Shown here in pieces: positions 1-8,276 of a stretch of DNA of 31,073 nt (the first letter of the stretch is position 1; each line of letters opens with the position of its first letter). The notes below the pieces were generated by a model. That model did no database searches. It saw only the letters and a list, made by a program, of their open reading frames with translations, and was not told the DNA's origin. Source of the stretch: Chara braunii (Eukaryota; Streptophyta; Charophyceae; Charales; Characeae). The DNA lies in NCBI GenBank assembly GCA_003427395.1, contig BFEA01000375.1:843144-874216 (forward strand), in the 5' to 3' direction. The position numbers were made by a program, and so were the translations under genes.

Positions 1-29
1 GGGGTTTGGGTGGGGCTACCCCCAACAAG

Positions 30-64
30 CCTCGTACCCGCCTTAACTTAAGGCGCGCACGAGG
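30..64. repeat. Short perfect-stem inverted repeat
   Basis: CGCCTTAA at 39-46 and TTAAGGCG at 48-55 are perfect inverted copies around one base. An outer pair, CCTCGT (30-35) and ACGAGG (59-64), extends the potential hairpin. It lies upstream of the LINE ORF1 remnant, in what could be its 5' untranslated region. No function can be assigned. Confidence 0.5.
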
Positions 65-221
65 TCTGCTGGGAGCAGTAGCCCAGAGGGGGAAAAAGAA
101 ATTGAAGTCCTGCATAAGAAAAAAGAAACAACAAAAAATCGAAGTCCTGCATAAAAAAATAAACAACTAAAAAAATAGGCGGATGCGGTAGATAATAGTT
201 ACAACGTCTGCAGATAGAGTT

Positions 222-728
222 ATGGGTCAGGGGGAGATGATTACTACTAAGGTGGGTATAGTAATCCTTTCAGTGAGGAGGAAAGAGGATATGTGGGAGG
301 TGGGGTTGTCAGAACCTCCAGGGGCGGTTTATGGAGAGATTACTATTCTTGGCACTTCCTCCCCGTCCCTATCCATCTCTTCAAATTTAGGCGTATAGGG
401 AGGTGAAAATCCAAGTCAGCAAGAGATTTTCAGATTCATCAACGACCATTTGCCTGAGGGAGTTACATCAATTTTCACACTCATCACAGAATCAAAAAAG
501 TTGTCAGAAAAGGATGTCTACCTGAGATATGACCCTTCAAAACAGGTAGATCTTCGATGGATGGGGGGTGAAGCTCTTAAAGAAATGTAACTCTTAAAGG
601 TTAATGCTAGCAAATTTTGGTATGAGACAGACGTGGGCACTATTCTCGTTAGACTTTTGAGGCAGAATACATTGGAAGCTGGTGGAGTATTGGATCAGGG
701 TGATTGGCAGCCTTTGAATGCATCATGA
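222..728 (+). pseudogene. LINE ORF1-like remnant, two internal stops
   Basis: One reading frame runs from an ATG at 222 to a TGA at 726-728 (169 codons), broken only by TAG at 396-398 and TAA at 588-590. The translation is protein-like, for example QQEIFRFINDHLPEG, KDVYLRYDPSK and FWYETDVGTILVRLLRQN. It lies about 70 bases before an ORF2 endonuclease remnant on the same strand, the usual place of a LINE ORF1 nucleic-acid-binding protein. I see no zinc knuckle or RRM motif, so the ORF1 call rests on position. It could be another decayed protein. The long open frame with only two nonsense changes suggests a once-real gene. Confidence 0.45.
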
Positions 729-799
729 GACTTCAAATTTTCCCATACATTTTCCTAATAACTTCCCTCCCGAATATATAGATAAGATAGGATAATATA

Positions 800-1365
800 A
801 TGGGAGGAATTAAAGTAATAGATGCATTATATAACATAGATAAGAAATGGAGGTCTCTAAAAAGGAGTGCAGACCTGGATCTGCGGTCGCTGAATGTTAA
901 TGGACTAACCTCTGCTCAATATACAAAGAAACAAGCAATCTATGATCAGATAAAAGGTATAGGGGGAAGGGACTGACCCGATGTATTCAGGAAACACATC
1001 TGATGGATATGGATGCACATCACCATACACACAAGGTAATATGGCCTCACCAAGCCTTTAGAGCCCATGCACCGAAACCTGGTAGTGCAGGAGTGGCTAT
1101 CTGGATTCCCCCTCATTCTAGGGCAAATCCCATTTATGCGGAGGTAGACAAGGAAGAAGGGAGATGGGCTTTTGTATTAGTAATGCTCGAATTGGACATA
1201 GTATATATCCTATGTCTATATGGGCCGAATGATGTTGGAGAGAGACAATTTTTTTTTTCATCTCTTCCTCGACTTCCACAAGGAATATCGGTTATTATAG
1301 CTGGGGATTTCAATGCAGCACCAAATAGACAACTTAATCGATGGCACATTCCACCCATTCACTTC
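800..1365 (+). pseudogene. LINE ORF2 N-terminal endonuclease remnant, truncated by the LTR
   Basis: This is the start of a LINE ORF2 with an apurinic/apyrimidinic-type (EEP superfamily) endonuclease, which nicks target DNA to prime reverse transcription. From ATG 800 the frame gives SLNVNGL, the typical first strand, and then a TGA at 974-976. A frame change near there leads to CIQETHL (the catalytic Glu motif), GVAIWI and, near 1300, IIAGDFNA (the Asp/Asn motif). The coding match ends where the left LTR begins, so the reverse transcriptase half is absent. The open frame runs a few codons into the LTR (stop at 1381-1383) by chance. The family call is secure from motif order; the element is dead. 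Confidence 0.8.
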
Positions 1366-1383
1366 TGGGTCCCTCATACATAA

Positions 1384-3501
1384 TTTGTGTCATCTTCTAT
1401 AGTTGCGCGACGACTGGTAGAGAAAAAACACTGATTGGGATTTGGCCTCCATCTGTCTTTGAGTGACGGTCGTGGGATGTTTGTCTGAGATTAATGTCAT
1501 CCGTCTGCAGGGTGGGCTCGTGCAACCATGAGCATCATCCCAACAACGTTATAAAGAGGGAAAGGAAGTAATCGGCGGTGGGAAGAAGGGCATATACTTA
1601 ATGCAGGCGCAGTTCTAAGCCAGGTATGGCACGATAGTCTTACGTAACGGTTTGTGCCCAGGCTCTACAACGTTGACATGAGATTTAGTGGGATTGAGCC
1701 CTTGCTGATCATGCACAAGTTACTAATGGCCTTGGATGTGTGCGGCTGTCCACCGTGTCGTAATCTGGCTATGTGAGGCTATCCTTCCTTGTCGTAATCT
1801 GGTTGTGATTCCCCTATGAATGATCAGGGCTTTGGACAGAGGGAAATATCATTTTCGGTCAGAATTGAGGAGAGAACCGACAAGAGCACTCGACTATTGA
1901 CATGTGTTACTCATCAATGAGTTGCATGATTCCCCGGCCTGTTGTCATAATTCAGCAATGGTAGTGGACAAACCAGTTTGAGGTTCTGTGTGAGACGAAT
2001 TCACAAGTGCCAACGAATCTTGCGTGACCAGTTTGATGAAGGGCAAGCAGCAGAAAAGTTTTCCTTCGTCTGTCCTTTCTTCGGAAAAATTCAGACTGAT
2101 TTGCCTCAGTTCCTGGTTCCCGTCACCTCCTTTTACGCCCTCTTTTAGTCTGCCCTCATACGGTTGGCTGGTTAAGCAAAAGATGGTCGTTGAGCAATCC
2201 TCTCTTTTATCCTAAAGGTATTCGATTTTTCAATTTTACCGCGAAATAAGTTAGAACTAAGTCTAAATTTCGGTCATTGTAGATTCTATATTTGTCTAAT
2301 GGGACAAAGGAAGGTTACTCTTACGGTTGTTGCATACATTCTGGCTGAATACCTACTTGACGTAGACTAAAGGCACCTTTAAAGTTATCGTTCTGTCCAG
2401 GTTTCAATCGCAAACTTGTGTGTGTGTGTTTACGTGAATGGGGACACTCTGATTTAGTTTCTCGCTCAAACAGTTAGTTATGAATCCACCCATTTTACCA
2501 CCTAGTGGTCGTGCCAATTTGTGCCATATGCCGATGACAGTGGTTACGAATTGTATCTTATACCTTTGTTGAGTGTGGCCTTGAGTCACTGAATCATTGG
2601 AGAAAGCACACATAGTAAATAAAGTTATCGTTTGTGGTGCCTTGTGCTCTACGTGAGTACTAACTATTGCTAAGTGGTAACCGATGAGTTATTTGAGATG
2701 AAAACCGAGATATGTTGCGTTCTAAACTCAGAGTTTCCTCTTAGGCACTAACAAAGACTGTACTCAGAGTTGATCTATTAGCCGTGAAGTTTTACTCAGG
2801 TTACCAAATTTGGGGCATGAACATGCCCCAAGCTCTAATCTACTTCCCACTGTTGGTCCTACTCTATATTTAGTTTCTTCTGGGTAAATGATATTGAAGG
2901 CTAAAGTTCTAGATGGGTGCGACGAAGAACCCGGCTTGAAATCACATGGTATAGAGGTCAATGTTGTACATGTAAAATCCTTATGCATCTCAACTCTCTA
3001 TGAATTGCGAAGGGTCTCACGAAATATGTGCGAGAGATTGTACAGAAGACGTCGCCCAGGACGTGGCCAGCCTGTGCTTGGGTGGAACTTAAGTGAGGGT
3101 AGCATTCTGTCGACCCCTCTGGCCAAGTTGACCCGATGACCTTTCTAGGCTACTGTGTGACTAAAACGCCATGTGGTCAGCTTACCGGTAAATGACAAGC
3201 ATTCAGAAACTATAGGCAAACCAGGTCCAACCGAAAATGTCCGCTCCGACATGACTCTGGCAATCCGCTGCACTACACTCACCATTTGTTAATTCACAGA
3301 GGACGGACGGTAATCAGCTAGTCAGTTAAGACTCTAGTTAGGAGAGATTCATCTCATTACCAACATACCCCAGCACACTAGTGCAGGTCTCGCCTTAGCA
3401 TCGAGTCAGCAACGGATAGTCTGAGTACAAGAGGTTCTTCAACTGTTTAAAAAAAAAACAAAGTCAGAAGGTCGCTGCAGGGTTGGTATGAAAAGAAAAC
3501 T
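1384..3501 (+). other. LTR stretch without a convincing gene
   Basis: No conserved protein is visible. An open frame from ATG 2888 to 3139 (83 codons) is matched in the right LTR with mostly conservative changes, but the right copy has a TGA in the middle, near 21727. AATAAA at 2618-2623 is conserved at 21368-21373 and could be a polyadenylation signal if this part is transcribed. Apart from scattered short ORFs I see nothing else. Confidence 0.4.
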
Positions 3502-3747
3502 ATGGAGGGTAAAGACAAAGTGGAGATGACCTACACTCTCTATCGGGACAGAAAAGACGGCTGGGAGGAAAAGGCAATCAAAGACATTCAGTATAACTTG
3601 GAACTAATGAGAGCGACCGCATTGAGTTTGGCGAGAGGTCAAAAACATATTGCGTATACTCTCTATTTCTTCGGAACGGGAGGAAAGTTACACAACACTG
3701 GTTCCTTGCTAAAGACGGTGGAACAGCCTAGGGCAATGCTCAGATGA
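3502..3747 (+). CDS. LTR-encoded module B ORF (unknown function)
   Basis: 81 codons from ATG 3502 to TGA. I do not recognise the protein. Its core, LMRATALSLARGQ followed by IAYTLYFFGTGG, aligns with RLRRIALPLITTQ then FAYTLYVQNSQG in B2 (7950-8216) and more weakly with B1. The predicted shape is a strand, a charged turn, an amphipathic helix and a second strand. The right LTR holds the same ORF at 22254-22493 with the same stop and four extra codons (12 bp, frame preserved). Its first ATG is changed to ATC there, leaving an in-frame ATG six codons later. It lies upstream of the TATA-like site, so it may sit in U3. Domain homology is moderately sure; expression is unknown. Confidence 0.5.
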   Translation: MEGKDKVEMTYTLYRDRKDGWEEKAIKDIQYNLELMRATALSLARGQKHIAYTLYFFGTGGKLHNTGSLLKTVEQPRAMLR

Positions 3748-3895
3748 GCATAGGTGCATTTGAATTCCTTGTCTAGAACACCCGCCAGCACATCGTATAG
3801 CGGAGCACCACCTAGTAACCAGGCAGTTCATTCAGCATTTGCGGTCAAGAGACCAACTCAGCGACTTATCGCCTAGCCTCATTCAATCTTTTGAG

Positions 3896-3905
3896 TTATT
3901 ATAAG
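3896..3905 (+). promoter_or_regulatory. TATA-like element, candidate LTR promoter
   Basis: TTATTATAAG is conserved unchanged in the right LTR at 22642-22651. It lies about 40 bp before the minisatellite cluster. It is only a weak match to a TATA box; other AT-rich sites such as TCTATATTTAG near 2862 are alternatives. Confidence 0.22.
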
Positions 3906-3944
3906 TCGTCAATTAGTATCCAGTCAATGTTCCATCAACGTTCT

Positions 3945-4140
3945 AACAGTACTCAGTATTATTATCAGGGAGCAGCACTCAGCGTTGCTATCAAGTGAAC
4001 AGTACACAACGCTGCTATCAGAGACCACTACTCGACGTTGTTACCAGCGAGTAGTACTCATTGTTGCTAACACGTGAGCAGTATTCAACGCTGCTATGAA
4101 GTGAGCAGTACTCTGTGTCGCTATTAAGTGGGCAGTATCC
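3945..4140 (+). repeat. Minisatellite, 26-27 bp unit, about 7 copies (left LTR)
   Basis: Units share the pattern GAGCAGTACTCA then CGCTGCTATCAAGT, with 26-27 bp spacing and diverged bases. Seven full units and a partial one ending GGGCAGTATCC are visible. The right LTR carries the same array at 22691-22886 with equal copy number and mostly private substitutions, so the array predates insertion. Repeats of this kind in LTRs often act as enhancers, but that is inference here. Confidence 0.8.
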
Positions 4141-4206
4141 AATCAGTATTAAATCAGTATTCAATCAGTGTTCAATCAGAATTCAATGAGTGGTCAATCA
4201 ACATTC
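4139..4206 (+). repeat. 11-bp tandem repeat, about 6 copies (left LTR)
   Basis: The unit AATCAGTATTC repeats with small changes (AATCAGTGTTC, AATCAGAATTC, AATGAGTGGTC, AATCAACATTC), directly after the 27-bp array. It is also present in the right LTR from about 22885 to 22955. The 11-bp spacing is close to one helical turn, which would place any bound factor on one face of the DNA. Confidence 0.7.
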
Positions 4207-4269
4207 AGCCATCCGGGTCACTCGAACCTTCTAGTAAGAGTCAATCAGTTTCAATACCGACTTCAACAC

Positions 4270-4768
4270 ATGAGTACGATTCAGTCATTTCCAGTCAATG
4301 GGTCCGTCTTGGCCCGACTCAACGTTATAGCTCTCAAAGATGCAGTCCAGTATCGGTACGTCAGTGCAGTTGACTTCAGACAAGTAAACCTATCCATTTT
4401 TGTTGTTCTCACCAGTTTTGCAGCAGGCACCATCTTCGACCTCACACGTGAAGAAAGGCAAGAAGACTCATGAGTACTTCGATTCAGTTTGGGCTGTTGC
4501 AGCCAAGTACTTGAAAGAGAAAGAGAAAGAGTTAGATGAAAATGCAGTAAGGCTGATTCGCAGTTTTGGACCAAAGCTCAACACTAATTATCATAAGCCT
4601 CCAGTCCCCTTCACTCTTACGGATGGTTCAAACTGGAGTGAACTGGTGGATCTGGCAAAGAGGTACATTTCACCTGCAGCAATTGATTATGAGGCGGTGA
4701 CAAAACCATCAGAGTTCGAGCATCTCAGACGATGGATTTTCTCTTGGCTATATCTCCCTTCTTTATGA
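4270..4768 (+). pseudogene. LTR-encoded module A ORF, frameshifted (left LTR)
   Basis: The open frame can start at ATG 4186 or at ATG 4270, the latter shared with the right LTR. It contains the A-module strand IFVVLTSFAAGTIFDL, then a 5-bp deletion near 4446 compared with the right LTR (GACCTCACACG versus GACCTCAAACTCTACG). The frame resumes as VKKGKKTHEYFDSVW, a lysine/glutamate-rich helix, and a longer tail with FTLTDGSNWSELV. A TGA at 4766-4768 ends it; the right LTR reads TTG there and continues. Compared with A1 (5758-6036), IFVVLTSFAAG matches ICVVLAHFLEG and YVKKG is identical. Function unknown. Confidence 0.5.
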
Positions 4769-5217
4769 GAAGAGTTTTGTGTTATGGTTGACTTTCGTGT
4801 TATGGAACTCGGTTGAAAATGCTCAAAGTTCGCAGGGTTCAGGTGACTCTACATCCAGAGACCACAAGCTCAGGGAGTACAAAGACATGGATCGAGGCAC
4901 AAGAAACGCGCAACTAAATGAGAGATTGAGTGAATGACATATTAGAGGGATGAGTGAGGACTCTTGACTAGTACTGGTCATGCTCTCTTCATGTGTACTC
5001 TCTGAGATTATTATGAGTTCTCATTCTTCCCTCATTTACCCTTGCCATTGCTCAAGTAAGTCAGTCTTGCATTTCTGCATTGTTTTGCTTGATGATCACG
5101 TTCAATGATGATATTGTCACAGTTCTCAGAATTAGTAAATTGGCAAAATTAATGTATACATGACATATCAGAATTTTATGATTATTACTTGCACGACTCT
5201 ATGCTGTTCCGAATCAA

Positions 5218-5223
5218 AATAAA
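5218..5223 (+). terminator. Candidate polyadenylation signal in LTR
   Basis: AATAAA within a conserved block, about 200 bp before the LTR end. It is conserved at 23965-23970 in the right LTR. A polyadenylation signal at this position would leave a short U5. It is unproven, since a second AATAAA lies at 2618-2623. Confidence 0.35.
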
Positions 5224-5416
5224 AGATTCATAAGACCGGGGACCGGCGAAGACCACAATTGAAGGGTCTCGCTTGAAGCTGGACGCACACAACAGGAAGG
5301 GATTTGCTTTAATTAATTTATTTTATTTATTGCAAATAATAATACAAATCCTGCGTGACAACCTGTTGGCTTTCCGGTCGCCTGAAGTGGCCCGACTGAA
5401 AAAAATACGATTAAAA

Positions 5417-5434
5417 TGACGCCGTTGCCGGGGA
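5417..5434 (+). promoter_or_regulatory. Primer-binding site complementary to tRNA-Asp
   Basis: TGACGCCGTTGCCGGGGA directly follows the left LTR. It matches the complement of the plant tRNA-Asp 3' end (TGGCGCCGTTGCCGGGGA) at 17 of 18 positions, with one G-to-A change near the CCA end. This is where minus-strand DNA synthesis is primed. tRNA-Asp sites are known from plant Athila-type and other Ty3/Gypsy elements. It fixes the orientation of the element and the LTR boundary to within a few bases. Confidence 0.88.
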
Positions 5435-5757
5435 CATGAAAATTTTTCGTGTCCCGAACGAGCCTGGGTCAGCATCAACTTTGAACTTTGATTAGGATTT
5501 GAGAGTTGTTGACAATGTCTGAATTTTCAGATTGACTCTGACATCTTGAGTGAGTCGGTGCTTTATCAGGAATTATCAGTTGCTAACTAGGTCTTATCTC
5601 TTCATGTGTGAGGTACCACACTGGACCGGAGGAGGAGACTGAGATTACTTGCTGGAGAGGATCAGGCTTGATCACAAGTATGCCTTATGAGCCCAAGATG
5701 TTTTTGAAGAACGGAGAAAGAAGAGAACGAGTCAGAGGGTAAGAGATTCCATCAAGA
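5435..5757 (+). other. Leader between PBS and first module ORF
   Basis: No ORF of note except a short frame from ATG 5682 (starting MPYEPKMFLKNGERRERVRG, then stop), whose basic character recalls the starts of other A modules. It may be the broken beginning of A1. Packaging and dimerisation signals would be expected here but none can be read by eye. Confidence 0.35.
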
Positions 5758-6036
5758 ATGCTAACTGCTGATTCACTAAAAGAACTCTCAAAATTTATTG
5801 TTAAAGGGGTATTCCCCTATCAGTATGAGCATTGTGGGGTTTACAACTCTGGCAGTTCGATCATCTGTGTAGTACTGGCGCACTTCTTGGAGGGAGATAT
5901 CTATGATATTCGTCCCTACGTCAAGAAGGGAGGCTACAACGATGGTGAGGTCTTTAATTGGTTTTGGGAAGTTGTTGTTCAGTCTATCTACGACGAGAAG
6001 GCAGATCTAATCAAACGAAAAAAGAAAGTGGAATGA
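5758..6036 (+). CDS. Module A1 ORF (unknown function)
   Basis: 92 codons from ATG to TGA. Features in order: N-terminal helix (SLKELSKFIV), aromatic strand FPYQYEH, hydrophobic strand ICVVLAHFLEG, the signature DIYDIRPYVKK, then a helix with a conserved Trp (FNWFWEVVVQSI) and a lysine-rich tail. The signature matches DIYDVRICVPK in A2, NEFGIRIYVPR in A3, GSLDVRIYAPV in A4 and TIFDLKLYVKK in the right-LTR copy. No signal peptide or zinc-binding pattern. I know no family to which it belongs. It could be a decayed part of a longer leader protein. Confidence 0.5.
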   Translation: MLTADSLKELSKFIVKGVFPYQYEHCGVYNSGSSIICVVLAHFLEGDIYDIRPYVKKGGYNDGEVFNWFWEVVVQSIYDEKADLIKRKKKVE

Positions 6037-6159
6037 GAGTTAATGCCTATAAACTATGAGACAATTTAAACTCTTCCTATTCCTGAGAGCTATTGTAACG
6101 AAAGTAATTGGTTGTCAATAATAAACATGGTACTGAGATGGAAAAAATGAGAACGTAGT

Positions 6160-6521
6160 CATGAGAACAAGAGAAACTTCAGCAGAGGAAATCCGACAGA
6201 GAAAATTGAAATTTGGCAGAGGTTCAGGTCCAAGCAAAAAAAAAGGTCGAGTGTCTCCTGGGATCACTGAACGTCTTAAGTAAGAAAGAAGTGTTATCAT
6301 ACAAGATTGTCAAGTATGAGATGATCGAGAGTGGATGGGAGCAGGAACGGTTTTATGTCCTCACATTCTACTTTACAGACTTAGACATATATGATGTTAG
6401 AATTTGTGTTCCTAAAGAAAGAAGCGTTGACGCTGTCTATGAGAGATGTTGGGGATTTGCTGAGGAAGTTGTAGTAAAAAAAAAAGAGAGACTTGAGAGA
6501 GAAAATAAGTGTTTCATTTGA
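6160..6521 (+). pseudogene. Module A2, frame change at an A-run
   Basis: An ATG at 6160 opens a basic stretch (KLKFGRGSGPSKK) that runs into nine A's near 6236-6244. The rest of the module continues in another frame from there: SYKIVKYEM, FYVLTFYFTDL, DIYDVRICVPK, then CWGFAEEVVVKKKERLE, ending TGA 6519-6521. The downstream frame has no ATG before the module core, so an indel in the A-run (or, less likely, slippage during expression) explains it. The GRG motif recurs in A3 (IRLGRGYRKLSK). Best conserved with A3 across about 50 residues. Confidence 0.5.
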
Positions 6522-6633
6522 ACTACTCAGTTTGCTGTCTTTGAGGATATCCCAGTTCCTCCTTTTTGACAAGAAATAACTGGTCTGCTATGATTGAGTT
6601 TGCATTCAAAGTGAGAAGAGACTAAAGACACAA

Positions 6634-6994
6634 ATGAGTCGACCAGATGTACTTCCAAAAGTGAGATCCTGGATTAGGTTGGGAAGAGGATATAGGAAGT
6701 TGAGTAAGGAGAATTCTGATAAACTGTTTAATTCTTTTTTTTTTTTTTTTTTTTTTTTTTCTCTCTCTTAATTCTATAATAAGGAGAGCGGTGATTCCCT
6801 ATGAGATCGTGAGGTATGAGGTGCTAAAGAATCTGGGATATGAATATGATGGTATGCATGTTCTTACCTGCTATTTTATTGGCCTTAATGAGTTTGGTAT
6901 TCGGATCTATGTGCCACGATATAGGTTTGAAGAGTGTAGAGGTGGTCGATATTGGCAAATAAATCATGATGAAAGAGAAGACTTGAACAAGTAG
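6634..6994 (+). pseudogene. Module A3, interrupted by poly-T
   Basis: ATG 6634 starts MSRPDVLPKVRSWIRLGRGYRKLSK, aligned here by its GRG motif with A2. The frame then enters a run of 26 T (6735-6760). Beyond it, in a different frame, come IPYEIVRYEVL, MHVLTCYFIGL, NEFGIRIYVPR and RGGRYW, ending TAG 6992-6994. The poly-T has no equivalent in the other copies, so it looks like an insertion or expansion inside the module. The conserved parts before and after it show that this was once one coding unit. Confidence 0.5.
6735..6760 (+). repeat. Poly-T tract, 26 T
   Basis: Uninterrupted T run followed by CTCTCTCT. It splits the A3 module. It could be the reverse-strand poly-A tail of a small retroposed insert, but no insert body is recognisable beside it. 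Confidence 0.85.
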
Positions 6995-7106
6995 GGGATA
7001 ATTTATCCTGGAGTACCTATGTTAGGCTTTTCACTGGGATATTGTCTCCACCTGTTGAAGGTCTTATGCTTTCAAGGAATAATTGGTCAGTCATAATATA
7101 TTTTGT

Positions 7107-7508
7107 ATGGAAGGTGAAGAGGGTTCAAGAAGAATACTCTCAGTAGCAAGAATAAGTGCTGCGAGAGGTAAATTTTATGAAGTGACCGAGTCTAGTAATC
7201 CCTTTGTAATCCTGAGATACGAGATCTGTGTAAGAGGACAAATAATATTTCACATTTCTGTAGTCAAATTTCTGAACGCAGGCAGCCTGGATGTAAGGAT
7301 TTACGCTCCAGTATGCCTAGAGAAGGAAGCTGATTATTTGGAATGTCGCATGAGAGCTTATGTCAGCCTTATAAGGACAAAGGAGTGGCTTGAGAAATTA
7401 CACAGAAAATTAACTTGGGGAAAAAGAATAAGGCAATTCGAGAGACTTTCTAGTTTTTTAACTACTGATGACTTTGATGACAAGAGACACTGGTTCCCTC
7501 TCCTGTAA
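7107..7508 (+). CDS. Module A4 ORF (unknown function)
   Basis: The most complete A copy: 133 codons from ATG 7107 to TAA. Order: basic start with RISAARGKFYE (like the GRG stretch of A2/A3), NPFVILRYEI, the hydrophobic strand FHISVVKFLNA, the signature SLDVRIYAPV, then a long charged helix (LIRTKEWLEKLHRKL) and an Arg/Phe-rich tail. The frame is open further upstream to 7083 without ATG. The same frame continues past the TAA for 42 open codons and, after stops at 7635 and 7647, into B1. No known family recognised; repeats of the module nearby argue that it was a real protein. Confidence 0.55.
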   Translation: MEGEEGSRRILSVARISAARGKFYEVTESSNPFVILRYEICVRGQIIFHISVVKFLNAGSLDVRIYAPVCLEKEADYLECRMRAYVSLIRTKEWLEKLHRKLTWGKRIRQFERLSSFLTTDDFDDKRHWFPLL

Positions 7509-7661
7509 GCTATTGCCATAGTAGGCAACGTGAGGGAGAGTGACTCCACATTGGTGATAAAATTCCTACTCTTAAATACTTTAGAGCACTGGTTTAAGAT
7601 CCCTGATTACACACATCCAGAGATCTACCTCTCCTGACACTGTCCATAGCGATTGATAATT

Positions 7662-7946
7662 ATGTATGTTGAACAACTAATGTTTGGGGTTGTGCTGGAA
7701 GGGAGAATAGTCAAGACAGAAGGGACTCTCTGGATCTCAGATAAAAACCTCTCTACTCTGGATGAACTTGAGCTCATGCAACCTTTCCTTGATCGGATGA
7801 GAGATTCTGCTTTGAGAGTTGTCACTGACCAAACTAAGATCAACTATTTATTAAAGGTGGTGAGAGTGGGGACTACTCAGAGAATATCATATCACGCTTC
7901 TAGAGAACGAGTCTCTCTTGCCAGAAGAGTCAATAGCGGTTCGTGA
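7662..7946 (+). CDS. Module B1 ORF (unknown function)
   Basis: 94 codons from ATG 7662 to TGA 7944-7946. It contains an N-terminal hydrophobic strand (MFGVVLEGRIV), a helix with RMRDSALRVVTDQ, the strand INYLLKVVRVG, and ends with RERVSLARRVNSG. The last motif recurs as KPVSLARRVRD at the end of B2. B1 and B2 are separated by one codon (TGA GCG ATG) and share a frame, so they are tandem duplicates or two parts of one protein broken by a TGA. Related to the LTR ORF at 3502-3747. Confidence 0.5.
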   Translation: MYVEQLMFGVVLEGRIVKTEGTLWISDKNLSTLDELELMQPFLDRMRDSALRVVTDQTKINYLLKVVRVGTTQRISYHASRERVSLARRVNSGS

Positions 7947-7949
7947 GCG

Positions 7950-8216
7950 ATGCAATTTGATTATAAGATTGTAGACCTGACACGATACTTTATGATTCGG
8001 GGTACTGTGAGGGGATATAACAAAAGATTGGGTAGGGATGATGAAAGGAAACTGATTGAGGATTATATTGGGAGGTTGAGGAGAATTGCATTGCCCTTGA
8101 TCACTACTCAGTCAATTTTTGCCTATACTCTCTACGTACAAAATTCCCAAGGGGTAGAGCAAACAAGCGAGGAGAGAGACAAACCTGTATCTCTTGCGAG
8201 GAGAGTAAGGGACTGA
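7950..8216 (+). CDS. Module B2 ORF (unknown function)
   Basis: 88 codons, ATG to TGA. Features: FDYKIV at the start (compare SYKIVKYE of A2), a strand YFMIRGTV, a charged loop KRLGRDDERK, the helix RLRRIALPLITTQ, the strand FAYTLYVQNSQG and the end motif KPVSLARRV. The IAL..Q..AYTLY block is shared with the LTR-encoded B ORF. The frame is the same as that of the gag start at 8277, with stops at 8214 and 8256 between. The YKIV start hints that A and B descend from one ancestor; this is weak. Confidence 0.5.
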   Translation: MQFDYKIVDLTRYFMIRGTVRGYNKRLGRDDERKLIEDYIGRLRRIALPLITTQSIFAYTLYVQNSQGVEQTSEERDKPVSLARRVRD

Positions 8217-8276
8217 AAGTGGGGAGAATGGGTCAAGAGCGACAAGAAGAGAGGATAAAACATTAAGGAAGGGTTT

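Larger units (their letters stand above)
1366..5416 (+). repeat. Left (5') LTR
   Basis: It begins TGGGTCCCTCAT and ends just before the primer-binding site. The same sequence recurs at 20118-24162 over its whole length. In the first 170 bp I count 9 mismatches (about 5%); later blocks look 90-95% identical, with small indels. The right copy ends ATAACA; the left ends TTAAAA, so the terminal CA appears mutated. Contents in order: about 2.1 kb without a convincing gene, a B-module ORF, a TATA-like site, two minisatellites, an A-module ORF and a possible polyadenylation signal. Over 4 kb is at the upper end for LTRs. Confidence 0.93.

Noticed and set aside
2888-3139. 83-codon LTR frame as a further module copy
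   Set aside because: The right LTR has a TGA in the middle and similarity to the A signature is too weak.
3945-4140. CRISPR-like array
   Set aside because: Units are contiguous and diverged, with no spacers; the context is a eukaryotic LTR.
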